From the NCBI GenBank assembly GCA_020853455.1, contig JADYYV010000288.1, positions 1 through 5,163 of the forward strand: a DNA stretch of 5,163 nucleotides, in the 5' to 3' direction. Below the pieces are notes generated by a model that saw only the letters and a list, made by a program, of their open reading frames with translations, searched no databases and was not told the origin of the DNA. This document shows, piece after piece, positions 4,612 through 5,163 of the stretch. This DNA is from Alphaproteobacteria bacterium. GTDB taxonomy: Bacteria; Pseudomonadota; Alphaproteobacteria; Micavibrionales; UBA2020. How positions within the stretch are numbered: position 1 is the first letter of the stretch; every line of letters starts with the position of its first letter. Both the position numbers and the translations under genes were made by a program.

Positions 4612-5163
4612 ATGACAGAACGCGTCCTTCTTATCGATTACGAAAACGTGCATGAAGCGGGACTGAAGAACCTGCCCGCGCATGACCGCATCCTGCTGTT
4701 TGTCGGCAACGAACAGCGCAAGGCCAATGCCGCGAAGCCGCCCGCCGATTTCGTGGACGCGATGATGAAGGACGGCCGGCGGCTCGACCTGATCCCCATC
4801 ACGGAAACGAACAGCAACAACCTTGATTTCCACATGGCCTATTACCTCGGCACGGCCATCGCGGAAAATCCGCTGGCGGAATACATCGCCATCAGCGACG
4901 ATGACGACCTCGACCCGCTGCTGAAACACCTGACGGCGCGGGGCTTCCGCTGCCGCCGCGTGCCCAGCGGGCGCGCAAAAGCGTCATCCGCCCCTGCCCG
5001 CAAGCCTGTCGCGAAAATAGCGAAACCGTCAAAGAAAGCCGCCGCAAAGCCCGCCGTGGATTTCGACGAGATCGTGCGTTTCCTGAAAAGCGCGCCGAAG
5101 AACCGGCCCAAGCGGAAATCCGCGCTGCTGCACCATCTGGCAAGCCATAGCACGGTCGGCGAA
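4612..5163 (+). CDS. PIN/NYN-like putative RNase, second paralogue, cut by window end
   Basis: An open frame of 184 codons with no stop before the window ends, so the C-terminus is missing. It repeats the layout of the preceding gene: 'RVLLIDYENVHEAGLKNLP' (D9, E11, N12), 'NNLDFHMAYYLGTAI' (D72), 'YIAISDDDDLDPLLKH' (D97, D101 in the places of D91 and D96), then a basic Ala/Lys/Pro linker (about 119-148) and the start of the same C-terminal domain (IVRFLKSAPKNRPKRKSALL). The proteins share motifs and order but differ widely between them, so the duplication is old. AGGGGA at 4601-4606 overlaps the upstream stop codon and sits five bases before the ATG, pointing to coupled translation. About 30 more residues would be expected beyond the edge, by comparison with the first copy. 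Confidence 0.8.
   Translation, partial: MTERVLLIDYENVHEAGLKNLPAHDRILLFVGNEQRKANAAKPPADFVDAMMKDGRRLDLIPITETNSNNLDFHMAYYLGTAIAENPLAEYIAISDDDDLDPLLKHLTARGFRCRRVPSGRAKASSAPARKPVAKIAKPSKKAAAKPAVDFDEIVRFLKSAPKNRPKRKSALLHHLASHSTVGE

Noticed and set aside
3891..4613. A 240-codon minus-strand open frame over the first PIN-like gene
   Set aside because: The translation is Arg/Phe/Leu-rich without recognisable domains and mirrors the codon bias of the plus-strand gene, which has clear motifs and a ribosome binding site.
1..5163. CRISPR arrays, tRNA or rRNA genes, insertion sequences and integrase-type attachment sites
   Set aside because: No regularly spaced repeats, cloverleaf or rRNA core sequences, transposase motifs or long terminal inverted repeats were seen on either strand.

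Overview
The window looks like a piece of an alphaproteobacterial chromosome. This rests on GC-rich coding with many GCG, CGC and GGC codons, and on FabD and FabG proteins whose wording resembles the alphaproteobacterial forms (for example the S-x12-Y-x3-K stretch of FabG around 'NITSVVGVTGNPGQANYCAS'). The exact order or genus cannot be decided from the sequence. All supported genes are on the + strand.

Left part (1-1190): two small genes of unknown function. The first (204-656, GTG start) encodes a 150-residue protein with three copies of a ~23-24 residue repeat, H/D-R-x-G-x-P-A...G...W-x-x-x-G. The second (799-1131) encodes a 110-residue acidic soluble protein. It has its own near-consensus promoter (TTGACA, 17 bp, TATGAC), a hairpin in its leader, a good ribosome binding site and a strong intrinsic terminator (1149-1186), so it is probably a single-gene transcription unit.

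Middle part (1191-3558): a 188-base leader with a possible folded RNA, then fabD (malonyl-CoA:ACP transacylase), a half-size EamA-type membrane protein whose ATG directly abuts the fabD stop codon, and fabG (3-oxoacyl-ACP reductase). FabD loads malonyl groups onto ACP and FabG reduces the resulting ketoacyl-ACP in type II fatty acid synthesis. Two things are odd: the FabD has glutamine where the catalytic histidine should be and carries a short insertion with foreign-looking codons just before its nucleophile elbow, and a transporter-like gene sits between two genes that are normally neighbours. acpP and fabF, the usual next genes, are absent.

Right part (3559-5163): an AT-rich small membrane protein gene (3572-3922), then two tandem paralogues of a PIN/NYN-like putative RNase with a basic Lys/Pro/Ala-rich linker and a small C-terminal domain (3948-4601 and 4612 to beyond the window end). 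Short gaps (0, 15, 13, 25 and 10 bases) and no visible terminator suggest that everything from fabD to the right edge could be one transcript, although the AT-rich gene may mark an insertion point.
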